A DNA stretch of 64,000 nucleotides from JAGWBF01 sp963663025 (GCA_963663025.1 OY760073.1:496001-560000); one strand, 5' to 3'. Shown: positions 15,887-24,639, counted from the stretch's first letter. Made by a program: numbers and translations. Notes: generated by a model not told the origin, from the sequence alone.

Positions 15887-16752
15887 AGCTCCTCAACCAC
15901 CTTGAATCCAATGGAGCTGTAGAGCTTGACGGCAGGCGTGTTCTCGGAATCGACATCCAACTGGATGTACTTCACGTCTTGCGACCGCAGGTACTCCATC
16001 CCCGCCAGAAGGACAGGTCTGCTCAACCCTTTGCCCCTGTAGGCCGGGTCGATTCCGATCATGCTGATGACGCCGATGGAGTGGGGAGCATCCCCTAAGG
16101 TACAGGTCCAGCAGTATCCCACGGTTGCCGTGTCGCTCCTCAGCATCAGAATCCCGTCTTGGGGGCTGATGCTCATCTCGGCTCGATAGGCGATCTCTTC
16201 CGATGTGTTGGGGCAGAACCCCCAGTGTCCGCCGAAAGCTGCGTTCTGAATGCCCGTCAGCTCCTCTGCGTCGCCGGGACGGTATCGCGACAGGCTCAGA
16301 CCCTCCGGTGCCTCGACGGGAGGCAGTTCCGGTTCCTGCCACCGCATGAGCCAGTATGTCCGCACCTTCGCCAGCCCTTCTTTCTGGAGGAGGGTCGGCC
16401 AGGGTCCGTGGGGAGACACGCAGACGTGTAGCACCCGGCTGCCCATGCTCTCCGCGTGGGACCTCGCAGTCCGGACCAGGTCACCCTGTAATGAAGGTTC
16501 GATGTGAGCCGGATGGAGCCACATCTCCAGCACCGCCCTGCCGATGGCCAACTCCGGGTGGATGAGGGAGGCAGCGATCAGCTCGCCTCCCTCTTCGAAC
16601 AACGTGTAGTTGTCCTCCGGAAGAAGGCCGGGACGGCCAAGGTCCTCCGCCAGGAGGTCCTCTGTCCTCAACCCTTCTTCAGAGGGATTGGCCAAGCTCA
16701 TAAGGTCGGTTAGTTTGGGAAGGTCAGCCCACGTGAACTTGCGGACATCCAA
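15862..16752 (-). CDS. tandem GNAT acetyltransferase, MshD-like
   Basis: 296 residues made of two GNAT domains. The N-terminal half is degenerate (residues 1-140). The C-terminal half has the acetyl-CoA loop IGIDPAYRGKGLSRPVLLAGMEYLRSQ and ends VDSENTPAVKLYSSIGFKVVEELHWF. This two-domain layout and length match mycothiol synthase MshD (about 300-315 residues), which acetylates Cys-GlcN-Ins. General GNATs with the same layout exist, so this is a hypothesis supported by the neighbouring MshA-like and PIG-L genes. The gene has its own promoter, leader and terminator-like structure upstream. Confidence 0.78.
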   Translation of the reverse strand: MDVRKFTWADLPKLTDLMSLANPSEEGLRTEDLLAEDLGRPGLLPEDNYTLFEEGGELIAASLIHPELAIGRAVLEMWLHPAHIEPSLQGDLVRTARSHAESMGSRVLHVCVSPHGPWPTLLQKEGLAKVRTYWLMRWQEPELPPVEAPEGLSLSRYRPGDAEELTGIQNAAFGGHWGFCPNTSEEIAYRAEMSISPQDGILMLRSDTATVGYCWTCTLGDAPHSIGVISMIGIDPAYRGKGLSRPVLLAGMEYLRSQDVKYIQLDVDSENTPAVKLYSSIGFKVVEELHWFEASL

Positions 16753-16789
16753 CGATCGGCCTCATTGTCTGGGTCTGGTTCTGGGCTAC

Positions 16790-16822
16790 AAAAAAGGTGG
16801 CCCTTTCTATGCAAGGCCACCT
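16790..16822 (-). terminator. intrinsic terminator between promoter and tandem-GNAT gene
   Basis: On the minus strand AGGTGGCC (16815-16822 side) and GGCCACCT (16795-16802 side) form an 8-bp stem with a 12-nt loop, followed directly by six T residues (16795-16790). It lies 38 bases before the ATG of the tandem-GNAT gene and downstream of a strong promoter. It therefore acts as an attenuator or as the end of a small RNA. Confidence 0.85.
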
Positions 16823-16912
16823 GGTCTCCGATAGGTGCCTAAAGCAGGCCCTCGACCTGTTCTCAGAAGCGAGCCGGCCGTCCAGCCAACCGAACCGCCG
16901 CCTTGACAGGCA
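16790..16912 (-). ncRNA. candidate leader RNA / small RNA upstream of tandem-GNAT gene
   Basis: The predicted transcript runs about 120 nt from the promoter at 16919-16947 to the terminator at 16790. Possible internal hairpins on the minus strand are CGCC/GGCG near the 5' end and GCCT-GCTTT-AGGC in the middle. It does not resemble SRP RNA, RNase P RNA, tmRNA or a T-box. It could be an attenuating leader or an independent RNA. Confidence 0.45.
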
Positions 16913-16918
16913 TAGGCG

Positions 16919-16947
16919 ATTGTAGCAAAGTATCGACTTGCTAACAA
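16919..16947 (-). promoter_or_regulatory. sigma70 promoter of leader RNA/tandem-GNAT gene
   Basis: Minus strand -35 TTGTTA (16942-16947), exact 17 bp spacer, -10 TACAAT (16919-16924). Transcription would start near 16912, 160 bases before the GNAT start codon. Confidence 0.75.
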
Positions 16948-16969
16948 GGGCAGATAGGGAGGTTGCGGA

Positions 16970-17674
16970 ATGGTCGAAGCTCCGGGTATAGCCTTGGTGG
17001 TGATTCCCCATCCGGACGATGCCGAGGGTTGGTGCGGGGGCACGGTTGCTTCCTGGATAGGCCAGGGAACGAAGGTGTTCTACGTCCTGTGCACCGATGG
17101 CAGCAAGGGCTCCGACGACCCCAACACCGACCCTGCTGAACTGGCCGTCACCAGAGAGCGTGAGCAGCTGGATGCTGCTGAGGTCCTGGGAGTGGAGGAG
17201 GTGGTGCTGCTGCATCATCCCGATGGCCAGCTGGAGGACAACGCGGAACTCCGCCGCGAGATAGTCCGGGCTATTCGCCGGTTCCGCCCCGACGTGATCC
17301 TCTGCCCCGATCCCTACCGCCGCGCCTTTCACTGGCACCGCGACCACCGCATAACCGGGCTGGTTACTGCCGACGCGGCTTTCCCCTACGCCAGGGACTA
17401 TCTGCACTTCCACGAGCTATACGCGGAAGAAGGATTGGAGCCCCATAAGACGGGCATGTGCCTCTTTTGGGCCCCCGACGCGGCCGATACCTACGTAGAT
17501 ATCGGGGAGGTCCTCGACATCAAGGCGAGGGCCCTAAGCTGCCATGAGAGCCAGATATCCAAGCGGCCGGACAGGGATGTGTCCGCATCGGTGCGGGAGA
17601 GGGCTAGAGCTGCGGCCGAAGGTTCGGACTGCGAGTACGCCGAGGCCTACCGCAAGCTGGAGTTCAGACGTTAG
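16970..17674 (+). CDS. PIG-L (LmbE) family deacetylase, MshB/BshB-like
   Basis: 234 residues. Zinc motif PHPDDAEGWCGGT near residue 13 and the second metal/catalytic motif HWHRDHRITG near residue 120 are intact. The family removes acetyl groups from N-acetylglucosamine derivatives, including MshB (mycothiol) and BshB (bacillithiol). GGGAGG precedes the ATG. It diverges from the tandem-GNAT gene; together with the MshA-like glycosyltransferase it suggests a thiol or sugar-conjugate pathway. Substrate not determinable from sequence alone. Confidence 0.88.
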   Translation: MVEAPGIALVVIPHPDDAEGWCGGTVASWIGQGTKVFYVLCTDGSKGSDDPNTDPAELAVTREREQLDAAEVLGVEEVVLLHHPDGQLEDNAELRREIVRAIRRFRPDVILCPDPYRRAFHWHRDHRITGLVTADAAFPYARDYLHFHELYAEEGLEPHKTGMCLFWAPDAADTYVDIGEVLDIKARALSCHESQISKRPDRDVSASVRERARAAAEGSDCEYAEAYRKLEFRR

Positions 17675-17704
17675 CCCTGACCCCCTCTTTCGTTTCGGCG
17701 CAGC

Positions 17705-19408
17705 TTAGTTGCGCGAGGCGTTGTAGAGGGCGTTCCGCATCACCCTCCCAGGCATAGCTCCCGTGGGCTTGCCGTCGTCAATCAAGACCTCGCCGTTCAC
17801 TATGGTGGACCTGATCCCCTCGGCCAGTTCCTGCATCCTCCATCCGCCTGCGGGGAAGTCGTACACCACCTCTTCCGGCAGGGGACGGACGGTCTCCCTG
17901 TCGAACACTGCTATGTCGGCGGCCATCCCCGGCCTGAGAAGCCCCCGGTCATAGATCCCGAAGGCCGACGCTGAGTCGAAGGTCAGCTTGCGGACGGCGT
18001 TCTCCAGGGGCATTATCTCTTTCTCCCGAACCCAGTAGCCCAGCAGCCTCGTACTGTACCCGTAGCCCCCGTGGAACTGGACGTGGGCGCCCCCGTCGGA
18101 CAGGCCGACGAAGGAGTTGGGGTAGTTCAGGATCTGGGTGCATGCATCAAAATCGACGTTTAGCTCACCGTGCAGGAATGTGGTGTTGAGATCTTCCTCC
18201 ACAACCAGGTCCAGGAAGGCATCGATGATGCCTTTGCCTTGGGATTCAGCCATCTGCTTGATGGTCATTCCCTGGAGGCCCTTGTTCTTGTCGTTGACCA
18301 CCTGGTGCACCCACATGTAGTCGTACCAGTTGCGGGCCATGTTCACGTCGGGCAGATCTTCCTGCCACTCCACCACCTCTGCGTGCAGGTGCGTGCGCAC
18401 CTCGGGGTTTCGGTACGCTTCCATCTTGGCTTCGTCGGAAGATAGCAGGATGGGGTGCCAGGTAGGAACGCCCCGGAAGACCTGGCAGTTCTTCATGGTG
18501 AAAGTCTGGGTCACGCTGTTTGGAGTGCACAGGGGGTTGGCCCGGATCCCCGCCTTGGCGGTCTCGTCAACTATGGCCATTAGCTCTTTCCACTCATTGG
18601 GCTTGCGGGCGCTATGGCTGAGGTTGTTATAGACCACCTGCCTGCCGGTGGCCTCGGAAAGGCGGGTCATCATGCGGTCCTTGATCTCCGCGACGCGACC
18701 GCCCCCGCTCTGGATCATTCCCGTTCCAAGCTCCTGGAGCACATGGCCCAGGGCAAAGGTCTCTTCCTCGTTCGCCCAGATGGCTGGGATCAGCACGCCT
18801 TGGGGGTCGTAGTGGGCCCGGTTCTGGGATATGGATAGACCAAGGGCGCCTGCTTCCATGCCGTCGCGGAGTACCGAGGCCATGGCCTCGATCTCGTCTC
18901 CCGTGGCCTCACGGCCCTGGCACTCGTCTCCCATGACGTAGTGCCGTATGGCGCTGTGGCCGATGAGGGTCCCGACGTTGACACCCAGGCGTCGGTCCAG
19001 GGTGTCCATGTACTGCCCTGTGGTTTCCCAGGAGAAGTGCACGGTCTGCAGGACATCCATGGGGATAGCTTCCACGTATGACAGGAACTCGGCCAGGCGT
19101 TCCTCGGTCCCGGGCCTGACGGGAGCCAGAGAGAGGGAGCAGTTGCCGATGATGACCGTGGTGGCGCCGTGATAGCAGGAGTAGGTGCACAGCGGATCCC
19201 AGGTAACCTGGGCATCGTAATGGCAGTGGTTGTCAACGAAGCCAGGAGACACCACAAGCCCCTGAGCATCTACCACTTTGTCTGCCTGGCTGCCCAGCTT
19301 TCCGATCTCAGCAATCTTGCCGTTCTTTACGCCAACGTCACCGTAGAAGCCCGGCATACCTGAACCATCTACAACCAGACCATCCTTGATCAACAAGTCG
19401 TAAGCCAT
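17705..19408 (-). CDS. D-aminoacylase / N-acyl-D-amino-acid deacylase family amidohydrolase
   Basis: 567 residues with an amidohydrolase TIM barrel and flanking beta sandwich. The N-terminus DLLIKDGLVVDGSGMPGFYGDVGVKNGKIAEIGKL leads into the metal motif PGFVDNHCHYDAQ. Other family blocks are GATTVIIGNCSLSLAP, SISQNRAHYD and GLSDGGAHVQFHGGYGYSTRLL, ending GMAADIAVFDRETV. Such enzymes hydrolyse N-acyl-D-amino acids or related amides. AAGGAGCAT precedes the ATG. Single gene facing the PIG-L gene. Confidence 0.85.
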   Translation of the reverse strand: MAYDLLIKDGLVVDGSGMPGFYGDVGVKNGKIAEIGKLGSQADKVVDAQGLVVSPGFVDNHCHYDAQVTWDPLCTYSCYHGATTVIIGNCSLSLAPVRPGTEERLAEFLSYVEAIPMDVLQTVHFSWETTGQYMDTLDRRLGVNVGTLIGHSAIRHYVMGDECQGREATGDEIEAMASVLRDGMEAGALGLSISQNRAHYDPQGVLIPAIWANEEETFALGHVLQELGTGMIQSGGGRVAEIKDRMMTRLSEATGRQVVYNNLSHSARKPNEWKELMAIVDETAKAGIRANPLCTPNSVTQTFTMKNCQVFRGVPTWHPILLSSDEAKMEAYRNPEVRTHLHAEVVEWQEDLPDVNMARNWYDYMWVHQVVNDKNKGLQGMTIKQMAESQGKGIIDAFLDLVVEEDLNTTFLHGELNVDFDACTQILNYPNSFVGLSDGGAHVQFHGGYGYSTRLLGYWVREKEIMPLENAVRKLTFDSASAFGIYDRGLLRPGMAADIAVFDRETVRPLPEEVVYDFPAGGWRMQELAEGIRSTIVNGEVLIDDGKPTGAMPGRVMRNALYNASRN

Positions 19409-19545
19409 GATGTATATGCTCCTTTCCGGGTTTTGAAGACTGGCAAAGGGGATTCCCGCGCTATGGGAGATGATGGCCCCATTTTACTTGTGTGTTAGGG
19501 GGTGTCAAGGTTGCCCGCTATCGTAGTACCGGGCCCAGGCACCTG

Positions 19546-20418
19546 TTAGCTGGGCGATAATGTATCGACGATGAAGTAGCGGACCAGGCCTGCCAGGTCC
19601 CGATGAGCGGATATTTCGGCCTCGGAGAACAGCGACCTTCCCAAATCCTCCAGGGGGGACGCCTGGTGGGGGTCAATCTCCAGAAGGAGCATACCGCTCT
19701 CCTTCAATTTCCCGGGCGCTTGGCTCAGAAGGTCCCGGATTAAATCCAGGCCGTCCTCCCCTCCATCCAGCGCCTCCCTCGGTTCCCACTTCACCTCGGG
19801 CTGAAGGTCAGCCATTGCTCCGGACCGTATATAGGGAAGGTTGGCCAGGATGATGTCCGGATTTTCGTGGACGCCATCCAGCAGGTTGCCCTGGACCAGG
19901 GTTACCCGGTCTGCCACGTTGTGTCGCTGTATGTTGCGTGCTGCCACATCAGCCGCTCTTGGCGACTTCTCAGTGGCGTAGATGCGGGCCATGGGTAGAT
20001 GTATCGCCAAGCTGATGGCCAGCGCCCCCGAGCCGGTGCCCACATCGGCGATCACCCAGTCCGATTCGCCCGCCCTCATCATGGATGCAAAAAGGGCCTG
20101 CTCCACAAGGTACTCCGACTCGGGCCTTGGTATAAGAACGTCGGGGCTGACCTCCAACTCTATTCCGTAGAATTCCTTGAGGCCGATGATGTATGCCAAG
20201 GGTTCCCGGGTGAGTCGCCGCTCCACTGAGTGCTGGAGCTGCTCTATGTGACTCTCAGATACCTCTTGCTCCTGGAAGGCGTAGAGCCTGTGCTTGGGGA
20301 TTCCCAGCAGATGGTGCAGGAGAAACTCCGCCTCAAGTCGGGCATCGGGAATGTCCGCTTCGGCAAAAGTGGCGTGGGTCTGTCGGAGGGTGTCTCCGAG
20401 GGTGGGCATTAGAGGCAC
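19546..20418 (-). CDS. prmC: release factor glutamine methyltransferase
   Basis: PrmC (HemK) methylates the Gln of the GGQ motif in release factors. The N-terminal helical domain runs RLEAEFLLHHLLGIPKHRLYAF, the linker FYGIELEVSPDVLIPRPESEYLVEQAL, and the SAM site IADVGTGSGALAISLA. The substrate motif is NLPY (residues 193-196) instead of the usual NPPY. It lies downstream of prfA, its substrate, with a 110-base gap. Confidence 0.92.
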   Translation of the reverse strand: MPLMPTLGDTLRQTHATFAEADIPDARLEAEFLLHHLLGIPKHRLYAFQEQEVSESHIEQLQHSVERRLTREPLAYIIGLKEFYGIELEVSPDVLIPRPESEYLVEQALFASMMRAGESDWVIADVGTGSGALAISLAIHLPMARIYATEKSPRAADVAARNIQRHNVADRVTLVQGNLLDGVHENPDIILANLPYIRSGAMADLQPEVKWEPREALDGGEDGLDLIRDLLSQAPGKLKESGMLLLEIDPHQASPLEDLGRSLFSEAEISAHRDLAGLVRYFIVDTLSPS

Positions 20419-20528
20419 CTCGATTGGGGAAGTGCGAACGCTGCGCTATTCATGGTGGCGATGCCTGGGCCGGAACGGAGGAGAAGAGGGTCCGAGAGTC
20501 GCCTTAGGCGCATGGAAAGTGGGAATGC

Positions 20529-21608
20529 CTAGTTCAGGGCCCCTTCCAGCATCTGGGTTCGCTCGTTGCTGGCAAGGGCATCCAGGATCCCTTCCAGCTC
20601 CCCGTCCAACACTGAATTGATGTCGTGGAAGCTGGTGTTTATGCGATGGTCGGTGATGCGGTCCTGGGGGAAATTGTAGGTGCGTATCTTCTCCGCCCGC
20701 TCCCCCGACCCCACCTGGCTCTTCCTCTCGTTGGCAATCTCGGTGTCCTGTCTCTGTCGCTCCGCTTCGTAAATGCGTGCCCGCATGATCGCCATAGCCT
20801 TCTGCTTGTTCTTGAACTGGGAACGTTCGTCCTGGCAGACAGCGATGGTCCCCGTCGGAATGTGCACGATGCGGACGGCGGTGGCCACCTTGTTCACGTT
20901 CTGGCCGCCGTGGCCCCCGGCGTGGAAGATGTCTATGCGAAGGTCGTCGGGGTGGATGTTTACGTCCACCTCGTCGGCCTCAGGAAGTACGGCAACGGTG
21001 GCGGTGGAGGTGTGAATGCGGCCGGAGGCCTCGGTTACAGGTACTCTCTGCACCCGGTGGGCGCCCCGCTCGAACTTGAGCAGGCTGTAGGCGCCCTGGC
21101 CCCTCACCTCGAACACCACTTCCTTGAACCCTCCGGAGCCGGAAGGATTGGTGTGCAGCACCTCCACATCCCAGTGGCGAAGCTGGGCATACCGGGTGTA
21201 CATTCGGTACAGGTCGCCTGCAAACAGGGACGCTTCCTGGCCTCCAATCCCCTCGCGAATCTCCATTATGACGTTCTTGCCGTCGTTGGGGTCTTTGGGG
21301 ACCAAGGCCCACCTGAGCTGCTGTGCCAGGTCCTCCATCAGAAGGTCCACGCGTTCTACTTCATCCCTGGCCAGGGACACCAACGCGTGGTCAGCGCCTT
21401 CGTTGATCAGGCTCTGGGCATCGGCCCGCTCTTTGAGGAGGTCCTTATACTTCCGGCTCAAAGACACAAGCTCCTCCAGAGAAGCGTGTTCCTTGGCTAG
21501 AGTCTGCACTTGGGAGTGGTTGGAGGCCACTTCCGGGGAAGCTAAAAGGTCTTCTATCTGACGGTACCGTAGCTCGACGGATTCCAGTTTGTTGAAGAGT
21601 GGGTCCAC
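20529..21608 (-). CDS. prfA: peptide chain release factor 1
   Basis: RF1 reads UAG and UAA stop codons. The 359-residue protein has the PVT anticodon-like tripeptide in VQRVPVTEASGRIHTS and the GGQ motif in HAGGHGGQNVNKVATAVRI. GTG 21608 gives the standard N-terminus (MDPLFNKLESVELRYRQIEDLL). It shares a minus-strand unit with prmC and has a divergent intergenic region with trpF. Confidence 0.97.
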   Translation of the reverse strand: MDPLFNKLESVELRYRQIEDLLASPEVASNHSQVQTLAKEHASLEELVSLSRKYKDLLKERADAQSLINEGADHALVSLARDEVERVDLLMEDLAQQLRWALVPKDPNDGKNVIMEIREGIGGQEASLFAGDLYRMYTRYAQLRHWDVEVLHTNPSGSGGFKEVVFEVRGQGAYSLLKFERGAHRVQRVPVTEASGRIHTSTATVAVLPEADEVDVNIHPDDLRIDIFHAGGHGGQNVNKVATAVRIVHIPTGTIAVCQDERSQFKNKQKAMAIMRARIYEAERQRQDTEIANERKSQVGSGERAEKIRTYNFPQDRITDHRINTSFHDINSVLDGELEGILDALASNERTQMLEGALN

Positions 21609-21716
21609 GCCCTACCCGACATCCTTCCGGCTGGATAAGCCGTACCGCCATCCAGCTTAGTCCATTTGGATACCCCCGCTGCAGGGACCGTCCATTCGTA
21701 GCCGCGTGGGAGTATC

Positions 21717-21758
21717 ACTTATGATATATTATACAGGAACTTTGAACTTGTCATAAGT
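21717..21758. promoter_or_regulatory. 8-bp inverted repeat in the prfA/trpF divergent region
   Basis: ACTTATGA (21717-21724) and TCATAAGT (21751-21758) are perfect inverted repeats 26 bases apart, flanking an AT-rich segment that holds the prfA -10 box. The right arm coincides with the -35 region. Suitable for a regulator of either transcription unit. Confidence 0.5.
21728..21756 (-). promoter_or_regulatory. predicted promoter of prfA-prmC
   Basis: Minus-strand -10 TATAAT (21728-21733) is perfect; -35 TTATGA (21751-21756) with 17 bp spacing is partial. The prfA start lies about 120 bases downstream. Confidence 0.6.
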
Positions 21759-21782
21759 TTTGACCACGAAACTTCATCGAAA

Positions 21783-22517
21783 ATGCAGCAATCCCAAGGC
21801 CCCAGCACAACCCCCGAACTCTCGCCACAAGATTCCCGCCCCAGGATAAAGATTTGTGGTGTACGAACGCTCGCAGACGCGGCGTACGCTGCCTCCGCGG
21901 GGGTCGATTACATCGGCTTGCTGTTTGTTCCCCGACGCCGGCGAAGGCTGGATGCCAGCACGGCTGAAGGGATCGTGTCGGGCATCAAGGGTGCCGGCTG
22001 GCAGGGTATAACTACGGTGGGCTTGTTCGCAGACCAGCCCATCGAAGAAGTCAACGGCACGGTTCGCCGGTGCGGTATCGACATGGTGCAGCTTTGCGGA
22101 AATGAGCCTATGGACTACTGCGCCAAGGTAGAGGTCCCTCTGATAAAGGTGATTCATGTGCCTGAGACAATGGGCCTTGACGATGTACCAACCTCCCTGG
22201 TGTCCCGGTTGGGGGAGCTGGAAAAGAAGGGCTACATGATAACTCTGGACCGCAAGGTGGAGGGACTGCATGGAGGCACCGGGCAGACCTTCAACTGGGA
22301 GGTTGCAAGGGTGTTGTCCCAGGAGGGGTTCAGCTTCTTCCTGGCTGGCGGCCTCACCCCCGAAAACGTAGGTGAGGCGGTTTCCGTGGCCCGTCCCTGG
22401 GGTGTGGACGTATCTGGCGGTGTGGAAACGGCAGGGGATAAAGACGAAGATAAGGTGCTGGCTTTCGTTGCCGCTGCTCGTGCAGCCGCAGACCGTATGG
22501 CTGGCAAATATAGCTAG
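21783..22517 (+). CDS. trpF: phosphoribosylanthranilate isomerase
   Basis: Third step in tryptophan synthesis, an Amadori isomerisation. The TIM barrel starts RIKICGVRTLADAAYAASAGVDYIGLLF (catalytic Cys in KICG), has VGLFADQP, VQLCGNE and ends GGLTPENVGEAVSVARPWGVDVSGGVET. A 20-residue non-conserved N-terminal extension precedes the core; no better internal start is seen. trpB follows after 15 bases. Confidence 0.96.
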   Translation: MQQSQGPSTTPELSPQDSRPRIKICGVRTLADAAYAASAGVDYIGLLFVPRRRRRLDASTAEGIVSGIKGAGWQGITTVGLFADQPIEEVNGTVRRCGIDMVQLCGNEPMDYCAKVEVPLIKVIHVPETMGLDDVPTSLVSRLGELEKKGYMITLDRKVEGLHGGTGQTFNWEVARVLSQEGFSFFLAGGLTPENVGEAVSVARPWGVDVSGGVETAGDKDEDKVLAFVAAARAAADRMAGKYS

Positions 22518-22532
22518 CCGACAAGGAGAGTA

Positions 22533-23750
22533 GTGATAAGCGGACAAGTCCTGCCTGATGAACGGGGAAGGTTCGGCTCCTTTGGAGGAAGGTTCGTACC
22601 GGAAACCTTAATGGCTGCCCTGGAGGAGCTGGACCGGTCTTACAGCGATGCCCAAGAAGATGCCGGCTTTCAGGAAGAGTTCGGCAGGCTGCTTTCCACG
22701 TACGTGGGTCGGCCCACCCCTCTGCACTATGCCGCCAGGCTGACCGAGGAGCTGGGCGGGGCCAAGATATACCTGAAGCGGGAAGACCTGGCCCACACAG
22801 GGGCCCACAAGATCAATAATGCCTTGGGGCAGGCCATGTTGGCCAAGCACATGGGGAAGCCTCGGATCATAGCCGAGACGGGAGCGGGCCAGCACGGGGT
22901 GGCGGCAGCTACTGTGTGTGCCATGATGGGCTTGGAATGCACCGTATACATGGGGTCGGAGGATATCAGGCGCCAGTCCCCCAATGTTTACCGGATGCGC
23001 CTATTGGGAGCGGAAGTGGTCCCCGTCGATTCGGGCAGCCGCACCTTGAAAGACGCTATTAACGAGGCCATACGAGACTGGGTCACCAACGTGGAGACCA
23101 CCCACTATCTGCTGGGCAGCGCTGTGGGACCTCATCCCTATCCCAGGATGGTGCGGGACTTTCAGTCGGTTATCGGTAAAGAGGCCCGCTCCCAGCTTAT
23201 GGAAATGGAGGGGGGCCTGCCCGACTATGTCGTTGCCTGCGTGGGTGGGGGCAGCAACGCCATCGGGACATTTTACCCATTCGTAGATGATAGATCGGTG
23301 ATGCTAATTGGCGTCGAGGCCGGCGGTGAGGGCATCAACACCAACAAGCACGCGGCCTCCCTCAGCAAAGGGACCCCCGGTGTGCTCCATGGTTCCATGT
23401 CCTACCTGCTCCAGGATGACAACGGCCAGGTGATGGAAACCCATAGCGTTTCGGCAGGCCTGGACTATCCGGGCGTCGGACCGGAACACTCCTATCTAAA
23501 AGATACGGGACGTGCCAGGTACCTGGCGGTAAACGATGGCGATGCTCTGGATGGGTTCCACCTTCTGTGTCGCACTGAAGGGATCATCCCTGCGTTGGAA
23601 CCGGCCCACGCCATCGCCTACCTTTCCCGCCTCGCCCGCGGATTGTCCAGGGATAAGACGGCCCTGCTGTGCCTCAGCGGCAGGGGCGACAAGGATATTC
23701 ACGTGGTGGTGGAGGCCGAAGAGGCGAGCAGCCAGCCGACCCAGCATTGA
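22533..23750 (+). CDS. trpB: tryptophan synthase beta subunit
   Basis: PLP enzyme joining indole and serine to tryptophan. PLP lysine in HTGAHKINNALGQAMLAK, phosphate loop GGGSNAIGTFYPF, and the entry GRFGSFGGRFVPETLMAALEELD. 405 residues is normal. GTG start with ACAAGGAGAG upstream. trpA does not follow in this window; an SDR gene does. Confidence 0.97.
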   Translation: MISGQVLPDERGRFGSFGGRFVPETLMAALEELDRSYSDAQEDAGFQEEFGRLLSTYVGRPTPLHYAARLTEELGGAKIYLKREDLAHTGAHKINNALGQAMLAKHMGKPRIIAETGAGQHGVAAATVCAMMGLECTVYMGSEDIRRQSPNVYRMRLLGAEVVPVDSGSRTLKDAINEAIRDWVTNVETTHYLLGSAVGPHPYPRMVRDFQSVIGKEARSQLMEMEGGLPDYVVACVGGGSNAIGTFYPFVDDRSVMLIGVEAGGEGINTNKHAASLSKGTPGVLHGSMSYLLQDDNGQVMETHSVSAGLDYPGVGPEHSYLKDTGRARYLAVNDGDALDGFHLLCRTEGIIPALEPAHAIAYLSRLARGLSRDKTALLCLSGRGDKDIHVVVEAEEASSQPTQH

Positions 23751-23797
23751 CCCACTTCCGGACGGGTCATGAATCCAGTTGACCAATGGAGGGTGAC

Positions 23798-24634
23798 ATG
23801 TATGACTTGAGCGGCAAGGTTGCTCTTGTTACGGGAGCAGGGGGAGAGCAGGGAATCGGCAGGTCAATAGCGGTCCGCCTGGCCCAAGAGGGCGCCGACG
23901 TGGTTGTGAACGACGTTGACCCTAACCCGTACCTGGGGCGTTCGTCTTCCTGGGGTGGCGTAGAGGATGTGGTCCGCCAGATAGAGGATATAGGCCGGGA
24001 GTCTATGCATATCATCGCCGACGTTTCCAACAGCGACCAGGTCGATGAAATGTTCCGTCGCGTAATTGAACGATTCGGCCACCTTGATATCCTGATAAAC
24101 AACGCCGGTTCCCGGCCAGGGCCTGACCGCGTCCCCGTAGTCGAGCTGGAAGAGGATGTGTTCGACACTGTGCAGAGGGTGAATGTGAAAGGTACCTTCC
24201 TCTGCTCCAGGGCCGGGGCCAGGGAGATGATCCGCCAGGGCAGTGGGGGCAAGATCATCAGCATGTCTTCGGGAATGGGCAAGAAGGGCCGGGCGCGCTA
24301 TGCGGCCTACTGCGCCTCCAAGTTTGCTATCGTGGGATTTACCCAAGCACTGGCCCATGAACTGGCGCCGCACAGGATAAACGTCAACGCCATCTGCCCG
24401 GGGCTGGTGGATACCGAGCGCGTGGGATACATCGCCGAAGCGTTTACGCCGCCTGGGGTGAGCGTGGAAGAGCATCATGCCGCGATGCTCGATGCCCGGG
24501 GGCAAGACATACCCTTGGGGAGAGTGGCCCAGAGTTTGGATGTTGCCCGGATGGCCGCCTTCTTAGCATCTGCCGAGTCGGACTACATGACGGGGTTGGC
24601 GGTCAGCGTCTCCGGCGGCGGGGAGATGGGCTAA
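23798..24634 (+). CDS. short-chain dehydrogenase/reductase
   Basis: 278 residues of classical SDR type: cofactor motif TGAGGEQGIGRSIAVRLAQEGADVVVND, NNAG motif, catalytic Ser in SMSSGMGKKGRARYAAYCASK with the YxxxK pair. GGAGGG precedes ATG 23798, so I prefer it to the ATG at 23786 which overlaps that site. The Asp after the second strand (VVVNDVD) favours NAD over NADP. Substrate unknown; it faces pheA with a 5-base gap. Confidence 0.88.
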   Translation: MYDLSGKVALVTGAGGEQGIGRSIAVRLAQEGADVVVNDVDPNPYLGRSSSWGGVEDVVRQIEDIGRESMHIIADVSNSDQVDEMFRRVIERFGHLDILINNAGSRPGPDRVPVVELEEDVFDTVQRVNVKGTFLCSRAGAREMIRQGSGGKIISMSSGMGKKGRARYAAYCASKFAIVGFTQALAHELAPHRINVNAICPGLVDTERVGYIAEAFTPPGVSVEEHHAAMLDARGQDIPLGRVAQSLDVARMAAFLASAESDYMTGLAVSVSGGGEMG

Positions 24635-24639
24635 GGCGG

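Noticed and set aside
16790..16912. T-box or SRP RNA identity for the leader RNA
   Set aside because: No T-box bulge sequence or specifier stem, and none of the conserved SRP RNA apical loop bases.
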